A DNA stretch of 64,000 nt from Amphibalanus amphitrite (GCF_019059575.1 NW_024881587.1:1083315-1147314); one strand, 5' to 3'. Shown: positions 45,775-56,112, numbered from the stretch's first letter. Notes: generated by a model not told the origin, from the sequence alone. A program made the numbers and translations.

Positions 45775-46481
45775 TACTAATTGTCAGTCGGCAGGCAAGA
45801 CGTGCCTGAGCTAACCAGTCTATAAGGAAGACACTCATAAGCCAAATGTCCCATCAGCCGTTTATCTAACAAAGAATCTACAGAATATCGCGCGCTCGAT
45901 AACAAAAACCCTGCTAAATCACACAAATTCGGCATGCCGCACCTGAAGGCATGTAGGTACTCTCGGAGAGCTGTCACCTGACTCACTAATGAGGGGTGCG
46001 AATGTACTGGCTTATCAGAGCTCTTGCGTAACGTCAGACAATAAAAATCCCACGTCAAATTTTCTTCGTCACGGTATCATGCCTAAAAGCTTCAAGGAAC
46101 AACACAAGATGAAAGCCACACCCGTCTCAGCCGACTACCCAACAAACGTTGCCCGCTCATCCCCACCCAGCCCTCCCGACACGTGAGCGGAGATCATGGG
46201 TGTGACCTGCGCCCGCTGTTGCAATCTGCAGGGTCACTCACAATCAGAGTCCCAGTCGCCAATCGTATTGTCACCGCTGCGTCACGGGTATCGGCGGCAG
46301 TGGCGGCCGACCCCGCTATCGGGCCGCCCGATAATGGCCGTCGCTCGCCGAGATAGCCGGTCGGGCCGCCCCTCCGGCGCGCTGGGACAGAGGAGCTGCC
46401 CGCGGAGCGCGCCGGAGCCGTGAGCGAGCCGTGAGCGAGCCGTGAGCGAGCCGTGAGCGCGGGCTCTGCCGAGGGAGCGGC

Positions 46482-48185
46482 ATGGCCAGCTCCAGTATGG
46501 AGCAGGGCGGCGGGCCTCCGCCCGTCATGACACCGGCTTGGTCCGATGTGGATCTGGACGGTGAGTCAGCCGACGGTGAGTTTGAGGACTCAGTGAGTGA
46601 GTCAGTGAGTGAGTGAGTGAGAGTGTGAGTGAGTCAGCCGACGGTGAGTTCGAGGAGTGAGTGAGTGAGTGAGTGAGTCTGTGCGTGAGTTAGAAGTCAG
46701 TTTGCGTGAGTGAGTGAGTGGGTGAGTGAGTGAGTGAGTGAATTAATGAGTCTGTGCGTGAGTTTGATGAGTCAGTTTGCGTGAGTTAGTGAGTGTGTGA
46801 GTGAGTGAGTGAGTGAGTGAGTGAGTGAGTGAGTGAGTGAGTGAGTGAGTGAGTGAGTGAGTGAGTGAGTGAGTGAGTGAGTGAGTGAGTGAGTGAGTGC
46901 GTGCGTGCGTGCGTGCGTGCGTGTGTAAGTAAGTGAGGGAGTGCGTGAGTGCATGAGTTGATACGTGGGCGAGTCATTGGATGAGTGAGGGGGAACTCGG
47001 TTAGCATAGGTATATGCTAAGTCAGTAAGGACGATGAGTTAGTGTATGAGTGAGTGGATGAGTGAATTATCTTTGATGGATGGAGACTAGGAGTACTTAC
47101 GGTGAGTAGTGAAGTGCGTGATGAAGCTTTTGAGTGAACGAGCGAGCCGATGGAGTAGTGGAAAGGCGGCTCCGGCTGGGCGTTTGGTGGTTGGATGGAC
47201 TGTGGACAAGTGCAGTCGTGAACGAGTACCTACTGTAGGTGAAGAGTGAGTGTGTGATTGGATAAAAGAGTCTCTGACCCTCTCCGCCCCTCGGCCTGAC
47301 CGCTGTCGCTGTGTCTGCGGCAGTGACCACGCCGCCGGCGGCGCTGTACTCGCTGACCCGGTGGCAGGCCGACCTGCAGGGCGCGCTGCGGCCCGGCCGC
47401 TGGCTGCCCGGCCTGCGCACGCCGCACATGTTCGAGGAGACGTGGCGGGCCGGCTCCACGCCCAGCGTGTGCCTGCTGGCGCTGGTCCGCGCCGCCAAAC
47501 AGCTCCGCGCCGGCGTCAAGTGCCAAGTGAAAACCGTGTGAGTCGGTGGACGGCGGCGGTACCGGGCAGGGGGTCTGAGTTTACCAGAGCTTATCGTGAA
47601 CATTGGTCGTTAAAACAGCTCCTTCCGCAGGAAACCATGACACAGCTGCTTCACACTCAACGTAACTGCACTTGTACATACCTACCCTGTATACCAAATG
47701 TGTCCCGAGTCGGGTCGGTAACCCGCGCACCCCGCCGGTGTGCCCGCCCCTGCGGTCAGATGTCGGAGTGGTCGAGCCAGGCGCGGGCGACGCTGCACTT
47801 TTTCACGGCCTCGCTGAGCTGGCTGGACGTGGTGGACGTGGACTTTGTCTCCGTGGACGGCTCCACCATTATCACGCTGCGCTCCTTCTCCTCGGGCCTG
47901 CTGCCCGTCAGCCTGCCGCTGGCGCCTCTCCTCAACGCGGTGAGACGCCGGATGAAATAATGAAATTCCTGATTTTTCGGATTGGGGAACATAAATTTAC
48001 ACAGCCCGCACCAAAGAAAAAGCACATGCTAATGCACCTTGCCCATGCATAACCCAATTCTGTCTTTTCAGTGCCTGTTCTTCTTCCCGTTTTACGATTT
48101 CGACCAGAACCGGTGCTGGATCGGCGCGTTGAAGCAGGTGTTTGACCTGGAGATCACCCTGATGCGCCAGTACCGGCCCTGCTAG
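46482..48185 (+). CDS. Four-exon gene, small uncharacterised protein (possibly DUF1499-like)
   Basis: Exons: 46482-46560 (ATG, then MASSSMEQGG to DVDLD; donor GTGAGT), 47324 to about 47535/47537, 47760-47939 (donor GTGAGA) and 48072-48185 (acceptor TTTTCAG, stop TAG). Product about 194 residues. Exon 2 reads ALYSLTRWQADLQGALRPGR; exon 3 reads WSSQARATLHFFTASLSWLD, then DVDFVSVDGSTIITLRSFSS; exon 4 reads CLFFFPFYDFDQNRCWIGAL. The order DVDF, then hRSFSSG, then DxxxNRxxxxxLK recalls DUF1499 proteins, but I am not certain. There is no signal peptide; a hydrophobic stretch spans the exon 3-4 junction. One junction is awkward: the strong exon 2 donor (GTGAGT at 47538) leaves phase 2, while exon 3 from 47760 needs phase 0, which fits the weaker donor GTGTGA at 47536. 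A possible poly(A) signal AATAAA lies at 48795-48800. Function unknown. Confidence 0.75.
46561..47323 (+). repeat. Intron 1 filled with GTGAGT/GAGT array
   Basis: The intron begins with the donor GTGAGT and then holds a long, partly degenerate GTGA tetramer array (about 46595-47085, purest at 46775-46900, with a GTGC patch at 46898-46922). The repeat word contains the donor consensus itself. The 'LTHSLTHS' open frames on the opposite strand are translations of the array. A shorter 12-bp tandem (GAGCCGTGAGC type) lies just before the gene at 46420-46460. Confidence 0.85.
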
Positions 48186-49460
48186 TGACCAGTGACCGGC
48201 GCTGGGTGCGGCGGCCGGCGGACGGCCATGTGTGGCCGGTGATAGCAGCCGTCCCCGTCCCTCTGGGTGGACGAGGACCCCGGCGGTGGACCGGAGCCGG
48301 GCCTGTCTGCGGGTCAGTAATGCGGTCTCTGCGCCGGGTCCATAATCGGCGCTGGATGGGGCCGGACGACCGAGGGGGCGGCGGTGTTCCCAGGCACCAT
48401 TATTCCGGCTGATGTGATGCAGGGGGTGTGTATGTAGATAAGGCGTGTTTGTGTATTAGGATGCTGTGATGCCGGCACCGGAAATGCGTGTATGTTAGAG
48501 ACAGCTGCAAAATAGTGTATTCCTTGGTTAAGCTGAACTGTGTGAGGTGACTTTAGCAGTGCTGTGATTGTGGCGCAACTTATCATCGACAGAAACAGTG
48601 TCGTGATTTTTACCTGCCGTTACAAACCAGTTGTATCGGTTGTGTACCTGCATGTGGTTTATCTTCCTACATGTATTATCTATTGATCATTATTTCAATG
48701 AAAGTACCCATTTCCACCTGAATAACATGTGTTATCAGAAGTGCTATACAAAGTCCACGTATCATGTATAGGTACCTATTACATATGCATCAATAATAAA
48801 CGCGTTATAACTAAAAGCTCAGCACCAGTTCAGTTCTTTGGCTAAACTAAAATACTCAATAACGTTCGATACGAGTGACAAGCAGCACCTGGGAAAGGAA
48901 TAACAAAGAGGAGAGCAAAAGTTTTCAACGGACTCCGATATAAAACATGTTTCTCTTAAAATAAGCACCTATGCAAATAAAAGGCCTCGCTGGACCTTGG
49001 GTACAATAAGAATATCGCTTAAGGACATTGACACTGAATGGCGAACAAATCATTTTAACATTAGTAAAGAACACTATATTTACAAAGCCAAGTGCAGCTG
49101 TAGGTAGATATATAGGTACGATTTATATAGGCATGCATGGTTTGAGAGGGAAGGAGAAGGGCATTAAACCGCCAAAATGTGAATGATGCATATAATCTTA
49201 TAAATCAAAATCAAATCGAATCAGCGTCCTGCGCAAAACCCTGACACGTCTCACTGAAAGAACATCACCTTCGCCAACGTTTAGAATCACCGTCCCAGGT
49301 GAGAAACATATCATCCATTTTCAACTCAGGGAGCGTCAAGTGTAATCAAAACACCCGGCCAGTGTCTGCCGAGTTGGTTTGTCGACTTCCCGTCTACGCA
49401 CGGGGAGCGGCGCCACGGGACGCACTCTCGCGCCAGTGATCCGTTCTTCTGTCGAGCAGC
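48186..49460. other. 3' UTR and intergenic sequence
   Basis: The first 610 bp probably form the 3' UTR of the gene ending at 48185 (AATAAA at 48795-48800). The rest, AT-rich with no open frame of note, runs to the promoter of metalloprotease copy 3. Confidence 0.5.
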
Positions 49461-49463
49461 GCA

Positions 49464-49625
49464 CACGTGCCGCGCGCGGCGCCCGCTGATGACGTCGTCA
49501 ATCAGGGCTGCGGGGCGCGCCAGGTGACGTCACACCGCGCGGCGACCGCCATTGGGCGGTTCCTCTCGAACGCAAACGTACATATAGCGCAACATAGGGA
49601 AGTGTTGGCAAGTCGCACACCGACT
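49464..49625 (+). promoter_or_regulatory. Promoter of metalloprotease copy 3
   Basis: E-box CACGTG (49464-49469), CRE-like TGACGTCA (49525-49532), CCATTGG (49549-49555), TATA-like ACATATAG (49580-49587) and, 25-30 bp on, AGTCGCACACCGACTCCAC at the likely transcript start (49611 onward). Same order and spacing as copies 1 and 2. An extra TGACGTCGTCA lies at 49490-49500. Confidence 0.8.
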
Positions 49626-49683
49626 CCACAGGGCCCAGGTCCTTCTCCGACTGGGAACGAGTGTGCCGCAGATTTTCACCGAA

Positions 49684-51447
49684 ATGGCGCACACTCTGTC
49701 CTCAACCCTGGCGCTGCTGAGCTGTTTTGGGGCCCTCCAGGCGTCCTCTGCGGACGAGCTGGCCACGGCCGCCTCACACACAGCCCCGCGGCACACGCTG
49801 CATCTCCACCTCTCCGTGGACGAGCTGCGCCACGTGTTCGCCGTCGAGCGCCACGAGGACGTGCCAGAGTACGACCTCTTCCACGTGAGCTCCAGACGAA
49901 AGCGCAGCCTCAACGGTCGGCACCGGCGCAGCGTTCACGTGCAAGCGTTCGGTGACCAGATCGACCTGGACCTGGAGATGAACCGCGAGATCGATAACCG
50001 CATCCGGCTCTTCTACGCCGACGGCGCCGGCAGCGACATCAACATCGAGCGCGTCGAGGGCGACACGGACATGTACGTGGGCGAGCCGTACCAGGACATA
50101 AGTCGCGAGGCGGCGCTGCTGGTCAACCACGCCGACGACGACACGCTGCAGCTGAACGGCGTGGTGTCCGACCTGGTGATCGCGCCGGCACCGAGGCACG
50201 TGCACCACCACTACCCGTCGTCCCATGACGACGACGCGCTGCTGGCTGACGACCAGGAGCCGCTGGACGAGTCCGAGAGCCACGAGAGCACGGCCCGGCT
50301 ACGCCAGCGCCGCTCGACACCGCCGGTCACACGAGGACTGCACGTCATCTACAAGCGCGCCGCCTCGCCGTCGTCGTCCACCGGCTCGGCTCCCATCGAC
50401 CACGAAGATTCTTCGCTGCTGGTGGAGAAGGAGCCGGCAGCCAGTGAAGACTCTGTGACGGACGAGTCGCCCAGCCGCAACAAGCGCAGCACGCCGTCAC
50501 TCTACCCAGAGGTGCTACTGATAGTCGACTATCAGACATACGAGGCGCACAACTTTGATGCCAAGGCCGTGAAACGCTACATGATGACCTTCATGAACGC
50601 TGTTGATTTGCGCTACAAGTCTGCCGAGCAGCCGTCCATCACCATCAAGGTGGCCGGCATCGTCATCAGCAAATCCAAGGAAGCCACCCCATATCTGGAG
50701 AAGCACATGGTAACAAGCACAGATCTGGACGCCGTCAACGCTCTCTCTTCCATCGGCAAGTACTTGTTCAACGAAAAGCGGTTCCCCACCTACGATGCTG
50801 CCATGGTTATAACGAAACGTGACATGTGCACGCGCAGAAACGGCAGAGGCACCTGCAACAAAGTGACGGCTGGCTACGCATACGTCGGCGGTGGTTGCAG
50901 CATCAGCAACTACCACAAAAAGATCAACTCGGTGGCTCTGGTAGAGGATTCGACTGGTTTCTCCGGCATCATCGTGGCCGCGCACGAGATCGGACATCTG
51001 CTGGGAGCCGTGCACGATGGCTCACCGCCGGCAGCGTACCTGGGCGGGCCGGGAGCCCGCTCTTGTCCCTGGAAGGACGGCTACATCATGTCCGACATGC
51101 GGCGCGACCACAAGGGCCTCAAGTGGTCGGTGTGCAGTCTCAATCAGTTCGCCCACTTCGCCAACGACAAGCGTTCAAAGTGCATGCACAACCACGCCAA
51201 GAAACCGGCCAGCCTGCCGTCGGCCAAGAAGCTGCCCGGCAAGCTGATGACCGTGGACGCGCAGTGCAAGCGGGACCGCGGCTCGAGCGCTTGCTTCAAG
51301 GACCACCGCGTGTGCGCTGAGCTGTACTGCTTCGAGCCGTCCAGCGGCTACTGCGTGTCGTACCGGCCGGCGGCAGAGGGCTCCGCCTGCGGCCGCGGCC
51401 TGCACTGTATCAACGGCCAGTGCGTGGCCGACAGCTTCTACTACTAG
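49684..51447 (+). CDS. Secreted ADAM-like (M12B) zinc metalloprotease, copy 3
   Basis: Intronless, 587 residues, opposite in orientation to copies 1 and 2 and about 31 kb from copy 2. The start is the ATG at 49684 (GAAATGG context). Signal peptide MAHTLSSTLALLSCFGALQA; prodomain with furin-type sites at RRKR 71-74, RHRR 79-82, RQRR 207-210 and NKR 266-268; reprolysin domain with HEIGHLLGAVHD at 434-445 (three zinc-binding histidines plus glutamate); Cys-rich ADAMTS-like end at 528-587 with ten cysteines. Its 5' UTR and leader match copy 1. Residues about 344-378 (TSTDLDAVNALSSIGKYLFN, then FPTYDAAMVI) differ from both others, while the last 130 residues are almost identical in all three. A long CTG run follows the stop. 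Predicted extracellular protease, activated by prodomain cleavage; target unknown. Confidence 0.93.
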   Translation: MAHTLSSTLALLSCFGALQASSADELATAASHTAPRHTLHLHLSVDELRHVFAVERHEDVPEYDLFHVSSRRKRSLNGRHRRSVHVQAFGDQIDLDLEMNREIDNRIRLFYADGAGSDINIERVEGDTDMYVGEPYQDISREAALLVNHADDDTLQLNGVVSDLVIAPAPRHVHHHYPSSHDDDALLADDQEPLDESESHESTARLRQRRSTPPVTRGLHVIYKRAASPSSSTGSAPIDHEDSSLLVEKEPAASEDSVTDESPSRNKRSTPSLYPEVLLIVDYQTYEAHNFDAKAVKRYMMTFMNAVDLRYKSAEQPSITIKVAGIVISKSKEATPYLEKHMVTSTDLDAVNALSSIGKYLFNEKRFPTYDAAMVITKRDMCTRRNGRGTCNKVTAGYAYVGGGCSISNYHKKINSVALVEDSTGFSGIIVAAHEIGHLLGAVHDGSPPAAYLGGPGARSCPWKDGYIMSDMRRDHKGLKWSVCSLNQFAHFANDKRSKCMHNHAKKPASLPSAKKLPGKLMTVDAQCKRDRGSSACFKDHRVCAELYCFEPSSGYCVSYRPAAEGSACGRGLHCINGQCVADSFYY

Positions 51448-51451
51448 CTGC

Positions 51452-51483
<32 letters not shown>

Positions 51484-51946
51484 GTTACGTGCAGGCTGGC
51501 CCGCGGGCGGGTCCAGCCAACTCTCAGGTACCTGACACAACTAATTTGTTGTTTTCATCGTTACCTGGTGACTGGAACTATAAGGTCATACGGTGTATTT
51601 ACAATGCTGCCAAGTATTACCAGATATTTTCTACCGAATAGTTTCAATAAGCACATGTTCATAAGCATGTGTGAAACATTTACTTATTAACAGGATCTCA
51701 TAAATGCGCATAAATGTTTATGTTGAATTCAGTAGCAACTTGTGATAGACGCATGTGTGCGAGTTTCAGCTGACATGTTTGAATGCATTGTTGATGTATG
51801 TTTGAATTGATATATAGTTGATCTTTTTTAAATAAACATGTACACATATAGTATAACAAGTTCTTTGAACTTTGTAGAGTAGTTAGCACTCGGCCTACTT
51901 GACCTAACCTTAGGTCACCAATATTACATTTCTGAGATAAGCGCTA
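51448..51946 (+). other. 3' UTR of metalloprotease copy 3
   Basis: A CTG run (51457-51483), then the shared GTGCAGGCTGGCC and CTCAGGTACCTG words to about 51536, then sequence not shared with copies 1 and 2. AATAAA at 51831-51836 is a plausible polyadenylation signal, giving a 3' UTR of about 400 bp if there is no intron. Confidence 0.55.
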
Positions 51947-52381
51947 TTCGACATTGACGAAGATGATGGGACATTTTTGTTCATCAGACCCCCGCACTTT
52001 CTTCGATTGCCGCGCTGAAATGCTCCTCCGTTCTAGGCAGTTTTGGCATACCGCGGTCGTACCAGCCTGAGGATATTTTCTAAGGAATCCCCGAGTCGGA
52101 ATAAACCTTTACCTGCTTAACCATTCATCGAAAAACGCCACATTGCGCTACAACTCGCGCCTCGTTCAAGTCGCACCCGGCCGCCGCGCGCAGGCATTCA
52201 GCGACAAGGCGCATCTTTGTCCATTTACCCATCACTGAACACGATTCCAGGGTCATATTTACACGACCTCTAGCTGAGCGGTCAACGAGGGGTCATGTCT
52301 GGTGATTGGCTGAATGTCCAATAATCACAGCGCGCGTTAGACGGCGTCCAAAAGAGGCGCCAGGACTTTCCGGACACCCTG
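51947..52381 (-). pseudogene. Decayed, internally deleted copy of the 6.3-kb Tc1/mariner element
   Basis: The right part matches the right (transposase 5') end of 6316-7647: the terminal repeat inverse to CAGGGTGTCCGGAAAGTC at 52364-52381 (TA at 52382-52383), the helix-turn-helix region and the upstream leader. The match then jumps from about position 7262 of the intact copy to about 6898, a deletion near 360 bp, and the left 540 bp including the other terminal repeat are missing. Numerous substitutions and frame changes remove coding capacity. Confidence 0.85.
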
Positions 52382-52383
52382 TA

Positions 52384-52648
52384 ATAGCAAGTATTGTAAG
52401 TTTTCCTGAGGTAAGGTCATTTGACCTTGAATGACCTGACCTGATGACCTGACCTTGAACGCTTTCCAGGCCCACAAGCAGCACGACGCCGGTCACGAGA
52501 CAGAATGTAGCCAGAAAAATCACCCTCGCCATCTGCTTAAGAACTTATCGGTGTCGGGACGCGTGTGGGGCGCCGCTTAGCCCATGGGGGTGCACTTTGA
52601 CGTGATGGGGGTGCATTTTCAGGGGATCCATATAGAAAGTTACACCGC
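52384..52648. other. GGTCA-rich spacer
   Basis: Contains TGACCTGACC words (52425-52455) and a short hydrophobic open frame (52293-52532, -) that I do not consider a gene. Confidence 0.4.
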
Positions 52649-53673
52649 TGACCCTCGCCCTGGCAGGGGGGGGTCGATGGAACCCCCCCTAAGGTTTTTC
52701 GAAGATAGCGTAAAAACGGCGGCGCACAGCGCCGCCAAATTTGGCACAGCCTATGGGGCAGCCTTTTTACGTATGGCCTGAAAATGTCAGGTCCGGGTGA
52801 CCTTGGTTCAGGTCACCAGGTCAGAAAAACCGGTACAAGGTCATGGTCAAATTTCAATTTTCTTTATGCACCTGTCCAACTCACAGTTTTGGACTGATTT
52901 CCTTCAAACTTTCAGGATGTGCTAAGTTCACCGAGTTGTATAACATATAGTTCGTTTTTTTTACATCACTGACCTGAGGTCAGTTAGAGGTCATTACGTC
53001 GTAATGTTAAGCCTTGGGGAAATATTCAATTCGGAAAATACTGGAGATATCCGCTTCGTTTCATCACTTTTGTGCTTTGAAACCTCAGTACTTAACATTA
53101 TGTCACTCGGTGCTTCTTTGTTTGGTGTACTTATCCATGGTTCAGGTCAAATGAGGTCAACTGAGGTCAAATGACGTTTGTGCCAATAACTTGTCACATA
53201 ATAAAGATACAGCTTTTAAAGTGGTATCATTATATTCCTCTTGAAGAGCCGAGTCGAATGATATGCAAAATTAAGCATTTCGACCATTCTTAAGACTTAA
53301 GTTGTGCTTAAGATGTGCTTAACTTTTTAAGTACAATTAAGCAATCAAAGAAGCATATCATTCGACGCGCCTTAAAGTGTTGAGTTCACTGGTGCTTTTC
53401 TTTTAGCTCTATCTTGATTAGATCAAAAGTTATAGGAAAAATCTTTTGACCTGTTTTTAGCGAAATTTTTACATTCATACCCCTCAAAACCCCCTAAATA
53501 TTGACCAAGAGCAACCAAATTTGCACAAGGGAGAGAACTCCTGGGGGCCCACCTATCCACCAAATTTGGTGTTTCTAGGTGCCATAGGAGCCAATCGCGA
53601 GGGGGGTCGCATCACCTCCCCCCCTGCCAGGCCGGCCGTGTTATGAAAAATGCCCTGCCAGGGCGAGGATTAA
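52649..53673 (+). mobile_element. TTAA-family element, copy G (partner of E)
   Basis: Starts CTGACCCTCGCCCTGGCAGG and ends with the inverse of TTAATCCTCGCCCTGGCAGG. The body matches copy E throughout but in the opposite orientation, including the GGCGGCGC palindrome, the GGTCACCAGGTCAGAAAAAC region and the ACCCCTCAAAACCCCC tract. The outer TTAA is intact on the right only. Non-coding. Confidence 0.8.
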
Positions 53674-54215
53674 GCCATATCGGTTGCAACTGAAGCTAAG
53701 CTACGCATAGCTACTTCTAAGGGCTGAATACCATATAAAGTAGGTAGGTAATTGGAAACCAGGGGAAGGAATCGCTAAGGCTGGACCGTCCCGAGTCCGA
53801 ACCCGTCAAATTTTTCTCGACCTTAAGTGTAGTTGTAACGGCTAACAATATAACATATAAAGTAGGCATAAATGCAATACTCAATATGCGTTGTCATCAG
53901 TCATGTGTCATGCAACCTACCCACCATAAGACGCATGGACAAGGACATTGGCCAAGCATCACTGGCGGTCGGTTAGGTATCTGACGGCACATAAGTCAGC
54001 AAGCATAAGCTGTCACCTGCCGTCGAAACGGTGAACCAATGGTACGTCCCTTCACCGCTAGGGTCAACAAAGGTTCTCGTCGAAAATCCAAGCTGAGACG
54101 TTTTGAGCCACGTTGCAAGGCCTATATACCTACCTAGTACCTACATATACCTACTACATGAGACCATGGTGCACTCATTCAGCTTAATGAGATGCTCTAA
54201 ACACGACTCGAAACA
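53674..54215. other. No gene recognised
   Basis: AT-rich, with several TACCTACCTA words near 54125-54150. Nothing coding is seen. Confidence 0.45.
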
Positions 54216-55457
54216 CGACGGGGTGGGGGGGGGGGGGCAAAACCTGCCCCCTCCCGTGTTTCGCCAATAGCTTCTAAGCGCGCTAAGCTCGCGACGTCAA
54301 ATTTTCAGTAGGTACCTACCTACCTTACCTTTACCATACATTGATATTTGATTTGACATGCTCCCGGAAAATTTCAACAAAATAGAAATCCATCGCAAAC
54401 TCTGGGAGGAAATGGCGGTTTAGTTGCGTCATATCACGCCATTTCCGCTTGAAAAACTGCAAAACTTCAAACACTCCTAACATCTTCAGTTTTTTTTTTA
54501 AGGAATCGAGACGTAACAAAAATAATGTAGGTACGTGATTCTGCTTTGTCTTTCAAATGGCTATCTCGGTTTTTCGAGAATGTTGGAATGTGGCTTAAAC
54601 TTTGTCCAAAATGATTTTTGGTGGAAAATCATTGTAAAGATAAATCCAAAAATTTGAGCTTGTCGAAAAACACGGAATAAATAATAATTGTTGGATAATT
54701 AGATTCTGTGAACCTACATTCTCATTTTTGAAGAATCGACTGAAAATGTAGCAGTAGGTACCTAGTTCATTCAACTTTTTATGACATCACGACACACCAA
54801 CTTTAAAAAATAACATTTTGGAAGTTCTAGCCCTCATACAGGAACAAAAATGGCACCATTCGATTCGCCGTGAAAAACATGCAGCATATAGACACCTTTT
54901 GAGTTTTTACAGTCAACTTCAAAATTTGACCTCACTTGATCTGACCTTGACCTGACCTCGACCTGGTATTCATCCATGGATATGGTCCATATCACTAATT
55001 GAGTATGCCCATTGAATTATATGAATAAAATGACCAATGAAACTCTGTCGCACTTGTCCTCTCGTATATTTCATTTCATGGTGAACTGACCAGACCTAGA
55101 CCTTGACCTTGACATCAGGCATGAGGAATGACATCGTTTGCAACGCATCTTATCTTGGTAGCCTAAAAACACGTTTTGGGCAATCAATCGCAGTCCCTTC
55201 TTCTCCAACTGCGCTCCAAAGCCGATAATGTAGAGACTTGCATTTTGCACCCTTGCCCTGACCTTGACCTGACCTCTGAGCTCTTAAGGCAAAACATATT
55301 GGCTCAAAAGATCCGTCCTGTTGAGAGGTGTCCATTGCCGTTTTCTCGTCTTTCTACGATCATCGGTTCGGAAGTAAGACGGGGGGGGGGGGCAGAATCT
55401 GCCCTCCCCCCCCAGCATGACGCGTATGGTGGAATAGCCCAGCGCGGCAAGGGTTAA
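54216..55457 (+). mobile_element. TTAA-family element, copy H
   Basis: The family layout is present: G/C runs at 54220-54255, a left arm with an AATAGCTTCTAAGC word and AAATTTTCAGTA, GACCTGACCTCGACCTGG words in the right half, then G/C runs at 55380-55415 and a terminal AAGGGTTAA. The left terminal sequence is worn and no TTAA is clear there. It diverges from copies A, C and F in the interior. Confidence 0.6.
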
Positions 55458-55889
55458 CAGCAGGGCAATGGGCCATGCCCCCCCCCCCCTTCTACCCATT
55501 GGCGCCCTCCTGCTGCTCGCCACCCTCCTACTCCTCTTACTGAACAGTCACTGTATGCATCTGTGAGAAGGCCATGAGGGCTGTTCTGGGGTAATTTGGA
55601 TGAGAAGCCCGAGCAGGCTAATCAATCTCATGAGGAACAGTCCTGTTATGGTTTATATTTCCATGTTGCTGCCGCCTTCTCGTTGTGCGTTTGTGTATGT
55701 ATGTATGTATGACGTATGTATTGTATTCATAAAAATCTCCACATCGTGGCTCTTCCGATTTCAGAGTCAGTACATTAGTTAAACACAGTGAACATGTTCA
55801 TAAAACACGAAAAAATGATGGTTTAAAAATCACTATAAATTGCTAAAATGCGATAAAACTGAGCACATCTACTCCCCATGTCTCGCGAT

Positions 55890-56031
55890 TCACCTCCGTG
55901 GGTGACACAGTAAACGACTCCTCCTGAGCTCGGCTGGCAGGCGGTTCCAGGCGGTGGTAGCCCGGCACATAAATGCACGGCGAGCGAGTTCTGTGCGCAC
56001 GCGTGGCATTTGCAGCAGCATACTCTCCGAT
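55890..56031 (-). pseudogene. LINE ORF2, C-terminal end
   Basis: The minus strand reads MLLQMPRVRTELARRAFMCR, then ATTAWNRLPAELRRSRLL, ending at a TGA at 55890-55892. RVRTELARRAF and AWNRLPAELR are the characteristic last motifs of CR1/Jockey-like ORF2 proteins. Confidence 0.8.
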
Positions 56032-56110
56032 CAGTGGCGCAGCCAGGGGGGGGTCAGAGGGTCAGCTGACCCCCCCGAAATTTCTGTCAGGGGCCCGCTC
56101 TGGGATAGCG

Positions 56111-56112
<2 letters not shown>

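Larger units (their letters stand above)
34149..46481. other. 12 kb without a recognised gene; series of GC islands
   Basis: GC-rich, CpG-rich islands at about 35280-35620, 37300-37480, 37660-38120, 38290-38760, 39230-39660, 41400-41830, 42480-42740, 43070-43920 and 46150-46480 stand in AT-rich DNA. Open frames within them (up to 218 codons, 34978-35634) are low-complexity, overlap on both strands and lack motifs. Possible meanings: enhancers or promoters, unseen small exons, or upstream sequence of the gene at 46482. A 24-bp direct repeat (CCTCTGCATCGTCTCATCAG plus GCGC/T) occurs at 44524 and 44556. Confidence 0.4.

Noticed and set aside
46772-47007. Frames with LTHSLTHS repeats on the minus strand
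   Set aside because: They come from the GTGA array inside intron 1 of the spliced gene.
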